From the NCBI GenBank assembly GCA_902496645.1, contig CABVBR010000045.1:1-13506 (forward strand): DNA of 13,506 bases. The letters run 5' to 3'. Positions within the stretch are counted from its first letter, which is position 1. Each line of letters starts with the position of its first letter. Both the position numbers and the translations under genes were made by a program. Origin of the DNA: an uncultured Collinsella sp. (lineage in GTDB: Bacteria; Actinomycetota; Coriobacteriia; Coriobacteriales; Coriobacteriaceae). Positions 5,851 through 12,763 of the stretch are shown here, piece after piece. Under the pieces are notes generated by a model, which saw only the letters and a program-made list of their open reading frames with translations, ran no database searches and was not told the origin of the DNA.

Positions 5851-8067
5851 ATGCTCAAAATCTCGAAGGCAATCTTTAGGTCGCTCCTCTCCTCCAGGTC
5901 GCTCTGTGTTGCCGTTGTTGCGTTGATGGTTCTTTGTGCTCTGCCCGTCTTCAGGAGCGCGGCTGGCATCGACGGACGGGTCGAATACCTCGAGTCGGGA
6001 ATAACCCGTGTTGAGCAGGAATTGTCAGCATCCTATGCGGATGCGCTTGTGAATGCGGGGGAGGAGGGTGTCTATACCTCTTCATCAAGCATGCCCGCGC
6101 TTCTGTACCCTCTTGCCGCGGGGCGTCTTGTCTTGGCGCCGCTCTCTCCTCTGCTTCCGTTTCTGCAGGTATCGGATGGAGCGTACTCCTTTTATGACGG
6201 ATCGAAGGAGTACTTGCTATGGGCCGCAACGGCCGTTGCCGTCTCGTTCCTTGCCGCGCGTCTTAACAAACGTGAAAAACTCATCATCCAGGCACCGATG
6301 GGTGAGCTGGGCAGGCTTGTTGCATCGAGCGTATGGGCGAGTGTTTTTGCGATGCTTGCCGTCTTCGCCGTCAATCTTCCAGGGATAATCGCCGCACTTG
6401 TGAAGAATGGCCCGGGCTCGCTGTTCTATCCGATAGGCTACGTTCAATATGCGACTCCGGTTATCAAACCGGCTTGGCTGGTGTTCGCACAGACGGCCAT
6501 TTTGCAATTCTTGGTGGCGGCGTTCATCTCGCTCGTCGTTCACCTTGCCGTGAAGATTGCCAATAACCCTACGCTTGGAATCGTGTTCGTATGTGCCCTG
6601 ATGGGGGCGACGATGGTTCCCGGGTATTACGGAAGATCCATCGCTTTACGTGAGTTCGCCCTGTTGAATCCCCTTACGTATGCGAACACTGAGTTGACCG
6701 TCGGCGCCTATAGCCCGTACCCGACAACGCAGATAGTGAATCTGCCTGGACTTTGCTTCGAGCGTGGCGCGATTACCCTCGTATGCGCAATCGGGATCGA
6801 GGTGCTGGCAATTAGCCTGCTTTGCGTTGCTGGAAAGAGCGGCTGCGCGCGCCCGATGTCCCCGATTTGTCTTGAGAGAGGTTCCTTCACCGCATCGAGA
6901 ACGACAGCCCGTTCGAGCGCTTGTGCCTCCGCCGTTGCATACGTAAGAACGATGGGGAAGCTGCTCCTGCATTCTCCTGCCCTCGCCGTATGCGCGATTG
7001 CAATGTCGACGGCGATGCTGGCCCCGGCTCTGGTCGAGGTGTTTCCTGACGCTGGTGACGTTTCCGCTGTTCGGTATAGGGATGGGGAGCTCCGTTCAAT
7101 AGATCGGTATCTAGAGCAGGACGCTGCGAATATGGACGTCGAGGGCAAAGCGGCCCTGGAAGGCATGCGAGATGCTCTTTCGGGTTTCGTGTACGCGCCC
7201 ACGCCTGCGGAGGGGTTTCGAAGCCTTGCGACGTACGAGCGCGCTCGAGGCGAGCTGGGCGCGGCAGATGCGACCCTCCTGCAATCGATCGGAATCGAGC
7301 CGGAGACTCCTTCTCGTGCGGAGGCGCGCGCCCTTCTGCTTGAGTCGATCGCGAGCTTGCCGGACCCCAAGGTTTACGAGTTAAGTACGAAGATGCCCCC
7401 ATTAATCCTCCTTTCGTATCTCCAGGCAGCGCTTCCCTCCTTATTTTTGCTGTTGCCCGTGGTTGTCACATCGCTCGCGTGCACCCACCTGCAGTGTCGT
7501 TCCCTTCTGGTTCTCCAGATCCCCGCAACAGCGCATGTGCGTTTTCTGACGGCTGTTGCGCTGGCTCTCCTGCTTGGCTTGGTGCTGCTTTTGGTGTCGA
7601 TGGTTCCCGCTGTCGTTGTGTCCGTGATTAAGAACGGTGCGGGTGGATCGGAGTATCCCGTCGCTCTCATTCGGGCGGGAGCTTCGACAACGTCCATGGT
7701 GGGGGAGGCGGTGTTGTGCAGTATTCCGTTGCTGGTCATGGCATACGGCGTGATTTCCGTCGTCGCTGCGTTGACAGCAGCGATTAGCCGCAACCCCGTT
7801 GTCACCGGAATGGTTTGCGCGGTTCTCTTGGTGTTGGGTTCGTTGAGCGCTCATGTTGAAAGCGTGGGCATGGGCGTCGCGCTGCTGGCTCCATTCGCCT
7901 CGTTTGATCCCGCTTCCCAGGTGGGGACGATTGGGTTCCTTGGGCGAGGGACGAACGCGATGCCTTTTGGAGAGGTCGTCGGCGCATCGGGCGCTCTGCT
8001 GGTGGTCTTGGGCGCCGTATCTCCGTTGATGGTGCGCCTGAGTGTTCCAAAGATCGAAAGGGGATGA
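5851..8067 (+). CDS. ABC exporter permease made of two tandem homologous membrane domains
   Basis: A 738-residue membrane protein with an internal duplication. Half 1 (about 1-330) and half 2 (about 365-738) each have one N-terminal helix, a large extracytoplasmic region, then about five helices. Shared landmarks include PGIIAALVKNGPGSLFYPI (177-195) and PAVVVSVIKNGAGGSEYPV (586-604), an (A/S)-x-N-P turn near 238 and 647, and LLxP near 271 and 678. The layout resembles ABC-2-type export permeases, with both membrane subunits of a transporter in one chain. The hydrophilic insert of half 2 (about 400-510) is rich in Arg, Glu and Ala and looks helical. ATG 5851 is preferred over GTG 5842 because GGTGA lies 5 nt before it. 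The ATPase gene follows at once (GAAAGGGG SD inside the 3' end). Substrate unknown; export or removal of a peptide or lipid is the likely role. Confidence 0.8.
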   Translation: MLKISKAIFRSLLSSRSLCVAVVALMVLCALPVFRSAAGIDGRVEYLESGITRVEQELSASYADALVNAGEEGVYTSSSSMPALLYPLAAGRLVLAPLSPLLPFLQVSDGAYSFYDGSKEYLLWAATAVAVSFLAARLNKREKLIIQAPMGELGRLVASSVWASVFAMLAVFAVNLPGIIAALVKNGPGSLFYPIGYVQYATPVIKPAWLVFAQTAILQFLVAAFISLVVHLAVKIANNPTLGIVFVCALMGATMVPGYYGRSIALREFALLNPLTYANTELTVGAYSPYPTTQIVNLPGLCFERGAITLVCAIGIEVLAISLLCVAGKSGCARPMSPICLERGSFTASRTTARSSACASAVAYVRTMGKLLLHSPALAVCAIAMSTAMLAPALVEVFPDAGDVSAVRYRDGELRSIDRYLEQDAANMDVEGKAALEGMRDALSGFVYAPTPAEGFRSLATYERARGELGAADATLLQSIGIEPETPSRAEARALLLESIASLPDPKVYELSTKMPPLILLSYLQAALPSLFLLLPVVVTSLACTHLQCRSLLVLQIPATAHVRFLTAVALALLLGLVLLLVSMVPAVVVSVIKNGAGGSEYPVALIRAGASTTSMVGEAVLCSIPLLVMAYGVISVVAALTAAISRNPVVTGMVCAVLLVLGSLSAHVESVGMGVALLAPFASFDPASQVGTIGFLGRGTNAMPFGEVVGASGALLVVLGAVSPLMVRLSVPKIERG

Positions 8068-8072
8068 TCTCG

Positions 8073-8813
8073 ATGATTGACCTTCAAACGCTGACGATCT
8101 CTTATGGAAAGAAGGTGCTCGTAGATTCGGTGAACGCTGAGTTTGCCCCGGGTACGGTCTACGGTCTCGTCGCTCCGAACGGGCATGGAAAGACGACGTT
8201 GCTGCGTGCGATGGCAGGTTTGCCGGGTCCTCGCGTGGACGGGAGCATCGTTCTGGATGAGGTGCAGGGTACGGGTGCGAGAAAGGTCCGTTCTATGATC
8301 TTCTATGCATCTGGTGAGGGGACGCTGCTGTATCCCGGATTGCGTGCGGAAGATCACCTCAAGATGGTTTGCGATATGTGGCCGCATGCTCGCGATATCG
8401 AAGAGATAGTGGAACAAACGCAGATAGGCGAGTTCGCGAAGATGAGGATCCGCACTCTGAGCCAGGGCATGAAGCAGCAGCTTACCCTGGCGATTGCGTA
8501 TGCGACGGGCGCGCGGTACCTTCTATTAGATGAGCCCATGAACGCGCTCGACCCCAGCAGGGTGGACTTGCATTCCGAGATTCTCAGGAAGCTGGCCGAT
8601 TCTGGTACGTGCATCATCATGTCATCCCACATCTTGGATTCGGTCGATAGGCTGTGCGATGAGATTCTGTTTTTGAAGGATGGGAGGCTCATTAGAAGCA
8701 TTCCGCAAGATGATGCTGCGCCGAAGTCTCCTGGATCCCATTTCGCAAAGCCTGCCGGACGCGCCGAGGGTGCGCTAAGCACGTATCGGCGACTCTACGA
8801 AAAGGGCGGGTAG
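8073..8813 (+). CDS. ABC transporter ATP-binding protein
   Basis: A 246-residue stand-alone ATPase, the energy unit for the permease encoded just upstream. Motifs: Walker A APNGHGKTT (34-42), signature LSQGMKQ (129-135), Walker B YLLLDEP (149-155) and H-loop His186 in SSH. The Q-loop glutamine expected near residue 80 is not obvious; the stretch reads FYASGEGTLLYP. The first Walker A residue is Ala rather than Gly, as in the fused ATPase downstream. The C-terminal 35 residues form a short extension ending in TYRRLYEKGG. ATG 8073 is chosen because GAAAGGGG ends 9 nt before it. ATG 8064, which overlaps the TGA of the permease, is possible but would have no spacing. Motifs and wording are so close to the fused gene's ATPase domain that the two are clearly paralogues. 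Confidence 0.9.
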   Translation: MIDLQTLTISYGKKVLVDSVNAEFAPGTVYGLVAPNGHGKTTLLRAMAGLPGPRVDGSIVLDEVQGTGARKVRSMIFYASGEGTLLYPGLRAEDHLKMVCDMWPHARDIEEIVEQTQIGEFAKMRIRTLSQGMKQQLTLAIAYATGARYLLLDEPMNALDPSRVDLHSEILRKLADSGTCIIMSSHILDSVDRLCDEILFLKDGRLIRSIPQDDAAPKSPGSHFAKPAGRAEGALSTYRRLYEKGG

Positions 8814-8815
8814 AA

Positions 8816-8947
8816 ATGCAAGTTAAAAATCTATGTGGCCAATGTGATACCGTTGAACCCGCATATCGATACCGCTCAGCCATTCGCCTCGCCCCCGTCG
8901 CACGTATCTTCATCCGGTCTGTTACTTTTAATCTAACAATTCTTTGA
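8816..8947 (+). CDS. Possible small peptide gene between the two transporters
   Basis: A 43-codon frame starting 2 nt after the ATPase stop codon. AAAGGGCGGG upstream could serve as its SD, although the spacing is short. The peptide begins MQVKNLCGQCDTVEP and then becomes basic and hydrophobic (RLAPVARIFIRSVTF). It carries one CxxC pair. Its TGA lies just before the SD (AGGTG) of the fusion gene, so it fills the gap neatly. It has no recognised family and no clear leader-peptide cleavage motif. A frame of this length can occur by chance. If it is not coding, then 8814-8966 is an untranslated gap of 153 nt with no obvious promoter. Confidence 0.25.
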   Translation: MQVKNLCGQCDTVEPAYRYRSAIRLAPVARIFIRSVTFNLTIL

Positions 8948-8966
8948 GGAACGTAGGTGCTTCTAA

Positions 8967-10781
8967 ATGTACTGTCGACTTCTTCTCAAACTAATCCTAA
9001 GAGACAAGGCCGTATGGATTTGTACGCTCGTTCTCGCTGCAGCCTTTTCCGTCCCCATTGCGTTCAATTCACCCATCTACGGGCCCTTCTTTATGAAACA
9101 GGGCATGCAGAGCTTTGTCGACGCATTCAATACGCGCGCGCCCCAGGCCAGCGGCACAGACCTATCTCCAGAGCAGCAAAATGACGCGGAGCTTGCAAGA
9201 TACGCGAACGCCGCCCTCGCCGCTCAAACCGACGCCGCCTTTCTCGATTCTGCCGAGAGCTACTACGCGCTCATGGGCGAAGGCTTCCAATCCGGGTCCA
9301 TCGTGGGAGACCGAGAGACCAATGACGCAGCGCTCGCATATTGCCGTGCCCTGAGCAGCTCCGGCATCACGGATATCCCGGCCTCCGCAAGCGACCTGCC
9401 ATTCCTTTCCTTCCTGCCTTACGCCATTGCCATGGTGCCGTCTTTCCTTCCCTTCATCCCCTTCCTTCTCTCGTCGATACTCCTGCTCGGGGCCACAAGG
9501 CCTGCGACCCTGGCGGCGAAGGCGCCCGTGCCCAAATTCCGGCGCCTTATCCAGACCGTGTTTTCGATAATCGCCGCGGGGACCGCGATACTCCTCGCCG
9601 GCCTCGCACCCGGGGGCATTTGCGCCTTGGCCCTAAACGGCTTCGGGCAGATTGGGTACCCGATCGCCTTCTTCCATGACGGCGCGCTTGCCACCACGAC
9701 CGCGGGAAACGTCTTCACGACCCTGCTTCTCGCGCTGCTTGCGGGCGGAACCTTGATATCCGTTTGCTCCGCCGTCCTATCGACCGCAACGAGGCGCGTC
9801 CTCGCGGGCCCCCTTGCCTCAGCGCTGCTCGTCGCGGCCCCGGCATTCCCGTTACTGTCCGATTCGGCACTAGGGCATAATGCCGTGCTCGGGCTCCTGC
9901 CACTGCCCGTATTCTCGCCTATCGAGGCAACGGGTTACGTAGGATGCTTCCCGGCAGAATTCATTGGCTCCGGTTCAGGCAGCGCATCGATGCTTGCCGT
10001 GGCCCTGGCATACGCCGCGGTCCTTCTTGCGGTCGGCGCCGTTGCGACACGTTCCCCCAAACAGCCTGGACCCGCTAAAAAGCACCATGGGCTCGAGCTT
10101 CTAGACGCGAGCGTGGGATACGGAAGCACGACGATACTTTCAATCGGGTCGCTTTTCCTGAGCCCGGGAACGGCGGCGGGCCTCGTCGCTCCCAACGGCT
10201 CGGGGAAAACCACCCTTCTTGAAGCGCTGTCGGGCCAATTTCCCACCCGCATCCGCTCGGGAAGCCTGGCGGCAGACGGAATCTGCCAACGTCGATCAGC
10301 CGAATTCGCAGAACTCGTCTACCTGAGCTCTTCGGGCAGCGCGGATCTCTATCCCACGCTATCGGCCATCGAGCACCTTGCCTTCGTTAGGGAGGAGTGG
10401 AAATCGGCCGCCGACGTCGACTCGCTCTGCGACTCCCTCGGAATCTCCCCATATCTCGACAAGCCGACCCGTAAACTCTCGACAGGAATGAAGCAGCAGG
10501 TAAAGCTTGCCATGGCGATAGCGACCGGTTGCCCGTACCTCATCCTCGATGAACCGCTGAACGGCCTCGATCCGGGAAAACGGAAAACCTCCTGCGACGC
10601 GATGCGCAGCGAGGTGGCGCGGGGACGAAGCGTGCTCATTTCAAGCCATCTGCTCGACGACCTGGCAGACCTCACCAACTCGTTCTACTTCATCGAGGCC
10701 GGCACGCTCGTGGAAAAGATCAAGTCGTCCTCGCAGACGCTCAAGCAGGAATACCTCGATACATACGGGGGAGGTGAATGA
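8967..10781 (+). CDS. ABC exporter with fused membrane domain and ATPase
   Basis: A 604-residue half-transporter. The membrane domain (1-360) has one N-terminal helix (about 14-32), an extracytoplasmic region with a helical, Ala/Asp-rich insert (about 35-145), then about five helices. PGGICALALNGFGQIGYPI (215-233) matches the motif in both halves of the upstream permease. After a basic linker (PKQPGPAKKHH) comes the ATPase: Walker A APNGSGKTT (408-416), signature LSTGMKQQ (504-511), Walker B YLILDEP (524-530) and His561. The Q-loop region reads YLSSSGSADLYP with no glutamine. The order membrane-then-ATPase resembles peptide and lipid exporters, but the membrane part is unlike the type IV exporter fold and closer to ABC-2 permeases. 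It probably works as a homodimer. ATG 8967 has AGGTG 6 nt upstream. Codon use is more C-ending than in the upstream permease, so the two units may have different histories. Confidence 0.85.
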   Translation: MYCRLLLKLILRDKAVWICTLVLAAAFSVPIAFNSPIYGPFFMKQGMQSFVDAFNTRAPQASGTDLSPEQQNDAELARYANAALAAQTDAAFLDSAESYYALMGEGFQSGSIVGDRETNDAALAYCRALSSSGITDIPASASDLPFLSFLPYAIAMVPSFLPFIPFLLSSILLLGATRPATLAAKAPVPKFRRLIQTVFSIIAAGTAILLAGLAPGGICALALNGFGQIGYPIAFFHDGALATTTAGNVFTTLLLALLAGGTLISVCSAVLSTATRRVLAGPLASALLVAAPAFPLLSDSALGHNAVLGLLPLPVFSPIEATGYVGCFPAEFIGSGSGSASMLAVALAYAAVLLAVGAVATRSPKQPGPAKKHHGLELLDASVGYGSTTILSIGSLFLSPGTAAGLVAPNGSGKTTLLEALSGQFPTRIRSGSLAADGICQRRSAEFAELVYLSSSGSADLYPTLSAIEHLAFVREEWKSAADVDSLCDSLGISPYLDKPTRKLSTGMKQQVKLAMAIATGCPYLILDEPLNGLDPGKRKTSCDAMRSEVARGRSVLISSHLLDDLADLTNSFYFIEAGTLVEKIKSSSQTLKQEYLDTYGGGE

Positions 10782-10782
10782 C

Positions 10783-11208
10783 ATGAAGACCGGCTCCGCC
10801 AAAATACCCATTGCGCTGGCGTTATTGGTCGCGATAGCCGCAATCGTAGTCTCTGCCGTATCCATAAAAGATGCGAACACCTTGAAACATGGCATTTCCG
10901 AAGGGTTCCGCCTAGACGGAGTGTACCGAGACCACGAGACCGGCTTAACCCAGCTCTCCTTCCTTGGGGAAGACGAAAACAGGTGGCAAATCGTCGACAG
11001 CAATGGAAATGTGACCGACGGTTCATTTGAGACAACCGGCGATCCGAACATCTTCATGTTGGCCGACCAATCAGGAGATGATTACGGATTTGTCCACCTG
11101 GCTTACGCCTCCGCAGACGGAAACCAAGGAAGCCTTTATTTGAACACCGGAACGTCGGTGCTCGAATTTGACAAGGTAACCAGCGGCCCGGCTTTCATCG
11201 AGTCGTAA
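10783..11208 (+). CDS. Small membrane-anchored extracytoplasmic protein, unknown function
   Basis: A 141-residue protein with one N-terminal helix (IPIALALLVAIAAIVVSAVS, about 8-27) after a short positively charged start. The rest is a hydrophilic domain rich in Asp, Gly and aromatic residues with alternating short strands (DGVYRDHETGLTQLSFLG, RWQIVDSNGNVTDGSF, GSLYLNTGTSVLEF), which suggests a small beta-sheet domain on the outer face. There is no lipobox cysteine. ATG 10783 lies 1 nt after the TGA of the fusion transporter, and GGAGGTG 6-7 nt upstream is a strong SD. GTG 10774 would add three residues but would destroy the spacing. The tight coupling indicates a job with the transporter, for example substrate capture, assembly or immunity. 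I do not recognise the family. Confidence 0.75.
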   Translation: MKTGSAKIPIALALLVAIAAIVVSAVSIKDANTLKHGISEGFRLDGVYRDHETGLTQLSFLGEDENRWQIVDSNGNVTDGSFETTGDPNIFMLADQSGDDYGFVHLAYASADGNQGSLYLNTGTSVLEFDKVTSGPAFIES

Positions 11209-11227
11209 ATGCAAATCGAGCGTCATG

Positions 11228-11269
11228 GGGGAGGAGGGGACTGGCCTTGCCAGTCCCCTCCTCCCCTTA
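11228..11269 (+). terminator. Strong hairpin terminator of the ABC operon
   Basis: Arms 11228-11245 and 11249-11266 form a perfect 18-bp stem (GGGGAGGAGGGGACTGGC with its complement) around a 3-nt loop, 20 nt after the last gene of the operon. The T-run after it is poor (TTAC). The length and GC content of the stem still make it the obvious end of the transcript. Confidence 0.75.
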
Positions 11270-11286
11270 CGGTCAAACGTCCAGTT

Positions 11287-11331
11287 CGTTAAATCATGAC
11301 CACCCGCTATGCGGGTGGTCATGATTTAACG
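11287..11331. repeat. Perfect 21-bp palindrome with GACCACCCGC core
   Basis: Arms 11287-11307 and 11311-11331 pair without a mismatch around the loop TAT. The core ACCACCCGC-TAT-GCGGGTGGT resembles REP-type extragenic palindromes and the hairpin ends recognised by IS200/IS605-type transposases. The AT-rich outer part (CGTTAAATCATG) extends it far beyond a normal terminator. It has no T-run and could work in both directions. Confidence 0.7.
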
Positions 11332-11352
11332 ATGTCAACTGAACCTGATTCA

Positions 11353-11422
11353 GTTTGGTTGATTTCCGATCCCAGCCGAATGTATTGAGCGGATAGGCCG
11401 TTTCCGCAGTCAGCCGAACGCC
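11353..11422 (+). repeat. 70-bp direct repeat, copy 2
   Basis: Same orientation as 4584-4653, with 7 mismatches in 70. Two copies bracket the HTH, DUF2975 and ABC genes, 6.77 kb apart. Its right end runs straight into the 14-bp terminator-like hairpin at 11419 and the transposase remnant beyond. Confidence 0.75.
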
Positions 11423-11457
11423 CCCGGGGCCCTCCCGGGCCCCGGGGGCGGCATTTT
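11419..11457 (+). terminator. GC-rich terminator-like hairpin
   Basis: Arms CGCCCCCGGGGCCC (11419-11432) and its complement (11437-11450) form a perfect 14-bp stem with loop TCCC. GCATTTT follows on the plus strand. This would stop plus-strand transcription from the ABC side before the transposase remnant and the next gene. Confidence 0.65.
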
Positions 11458-11486
11458 CTCAGTCGAAGGAACGGTGGAGATGCGTT

Positions 11487-11707
11487 TTGCACCACGCGGC
11501 TGCGGCACTTGAGCTCGCGTCGGTGCGCTCCTGCACGTTGTTGGTACGCAACCCGACGTGGTGCTCGTAGGGGAAGTCCGAGTAGGCCAGGGCCTCGGCC
11601 TCGGTTCCTTCCAGCACCTCGGCGGCCTTGGGGCGGAAACCCTCGATCCGCCTGATGGCGAGCTGGCAGAGCCCGCGCATGCGTTTGTTAACGTCGAAAT
11701 TGCGGGT
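11487..11707 (-). pseudogene. IS256-type (mutator family) transposase, C-terminal remnant with frameshift
   Basis: Reading on the minus strand, KAAEVLEGTEAEALAYSDFP then YEHHVGLRTNNVQERT matches the conserved end of IS256/mutator transposases, where FPxxH-x-RTxNxxER is followed by a basic motif. Here the frame is lost right after ERT at about 11522. The expected continuation, RELKCRSRVVQ, is present in another frame (11519-11487). The front of the gene, with the catalytic DDE residues, is gone and no terminal inverted repeats are identifiable. It is dead. It marks past insertion-sequence activity at this edge of the accessory segment. Confidence 0.8.
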
Positions 11708-11745
11708 TTGGTCACATCGGGTCTCCGGGCTTGAGCACGTAAAAA

Positions 11746-11774
11746 TTAAAACAAATTTGCATTCAAGTTATTAT
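11746..11774 (+). promoter_or_regulatory. Likely promoter of the SdpI-like gene
   Basis: TTAAAA (11746-11751) and TATTAT (11769-11774, five of six consensus bases) are 17 nt apart in a conspicuously AT-rich patch. The predicted start at about 11781 gives a 5' leader of about 50 nt before ATG 11830. Confidence 0.5.
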
Positions 11775-11829
11775 TTACAGTCGTTTTAAGACGGAGTGGA
11801 ATGCGGGCGCACAAGGAGATGCGGAATCG

Positions 11830-12453
11830 ATGAGAGTCTCAAAAAATACTGCAGTGTTATCATCCTTCATCCTCTCTATTCTTCCATTTCTCATCCTATG
11901 GGCGGCTTGGTCGGCCCTCCCCGATACAATTCCAGCTCATTGGAGTGGGGGCGTGGTTGATCGATGGGGAAATAAGTTTGAATTGCTGGTTGTTCCGCTG
12001 CTTTCTCTGATCGGTTCTATTGCAATTTCTGTGTACCTTATTGTTTCCACGCGGCGAAGGGAGTTCGCGGATTTCTCCGTTCGAATGCGACGGAACTTTC
12101 TTGCGTGCTATATTTCTGGCCTTCTTTTATCGACGACCTGTTCAGTGATAACTGCCGTGTGGGTCCAGTTGATTCTTACGCAAAACACTGCAGTTGATGG
12201 AGGGGTTGGACTATCGATCCCGTATTCCCTTCCCGGGCTATATGTGATTTTGTGCGCTTTGCCGCCTTTTCATGCGAGCGGCGGGAGCAAAAAGGCAGAG
12301 CGCCTGATAACAGTGCTCATTGGCGGCGCGGAGATTGTTCTTTGTGGAATAGTGCTTGAAGGTTCGGCTGCCTCTTATGCGATGATTGGGCTGATGATTC
12401 TGTTCTGTGCGTTTGGGATTGTGTCACAGGTTAGGGATAGCCAGTCCTTATGA
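11830..12453 (+). CDS. SdpI/DUF1648-type membrane protein
   Basis: A 207-residue membrane protein with about six helices (8-28, 50-71, 91-118, 133-146, 159-177, 181-199). After the first helix, LPDTIPAHWSGGVVDRWGNK is the signature of DUF1648, in which a short outside loop follows helix 1. The family includes SdpI, which in Bacillus subtilis protects cells from the SdpC toxin and also holds the regulator SdpR at the membrane. Many members are of unknown function, and no SdpR-like gene is adjacent here. ATG 11830 has AAGGAGA about 10 nt upstream. Base and codon use is more AT-rich than in the flanking housekeeping genes, suggesting transfer. It may give immunity or envelope protection together with the ABC exporters, but it has its own promoter and lies behind three terminator-like hairpins. 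Confidence 0.75.
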   Translation: MRVSKNTAVLSSFILSILPFLILWAAWSALPDTIPAHWSGGVVDRWGNKFELLVVPLLSLIGSIAISVYLIVSTRRREFADFSVRMRRNFLACYISGLLLSTTCSVITAVWVQLILTQNTAVDGGVGLSIPYSLPGLYVILCALPPFHASGGSKKAERLITVLIGGAEIVLCGIVLEGSAASYAMIGLMILFCAFGIVSQVRDSQSL

Positions 12454-12584
12454 GTTGAATTACTCGTGCGGACATCTGAGAAGATATGTAGGCGCCCGCT
12501 CTCGGGGGCTGGTGCCTGGGCTCGCCCCCACAATTGCCGATGAGACGTGCAATCGCTCCTGAGGCCCTGAGACGGAGGTTGCCA

Positions 12585-12683
12585 ATGAGGGATATCGAGA
12601 CATCTCGCCTGCTGCTGCGGGCGTGGCGCGTGAACGATGCCGCAGAGGCAGCGTCGGTCTTCCGATACGCGTCAGATCCTTAA
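12585..12683 (+). pseudogene. N-terminal stump of a GNAT acetyltransferase
   Basis: ATG 12585, with a good SD (GGAGG, 12574-12578), opens 32 codons that read MRDIETSRLLLRAWRVNDAA and then VFRYASDP, followed by TAA. This is the characteristic start of RimJ/RimL-type GNAT N-acetyltransferases (ETxRLLLRxW near the start, then RYxSDP). The acetyl-CoA-binding remainder, normally about 140 residues, is absent, so the gene is broken just after SDP. The rpmE promoter starts 39 nt downstream. The 131 nt before it (12454-12584) hold only competing GC-rich hairpins (GGCGCC/GGTGCC and GGGGGC/GCCCCC) and no gene. Confidence 0.65.
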
Positions 12684-12721
12684 GGGCCAGCCCGTGTTGT
12701 GCCGAAAAGACCGTGAACCTT

Positions 12722-12750
12722 TTGTGGGACACGCGGCGCCGTGGTACCAT
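12722..12750 (+). promoter_or_regulatory. Promoter of rpmE
   Basis: TTGTGG (12722-12727) and TACCAT (12745-12750) are separated by 17 nt. Each matches four of six consensus bases, which is normal for this GC content. Transcription is predicted to start near 12757, immediately before the structured leader. Confidence 0.6.
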
Positions 12751-12763
12751 AGCCGAGTTTGTT

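Noticed and set aside
8816..8947. A lanthipeptide or thiopeptide precursor
   Set aside because: There is no leader cleavage motif, no Ser/Thr/Cys-rich core and no modification enzyme nearby; kept only as a low-confidence small frame.
4584..11422. The 70-bp repeats as attL and attR of a prophage or integrative element
   Set aside because: No integrase, excisionase or tRNA gene is seen, and the copies differ at 7 positions; kept only as a direct repeat.
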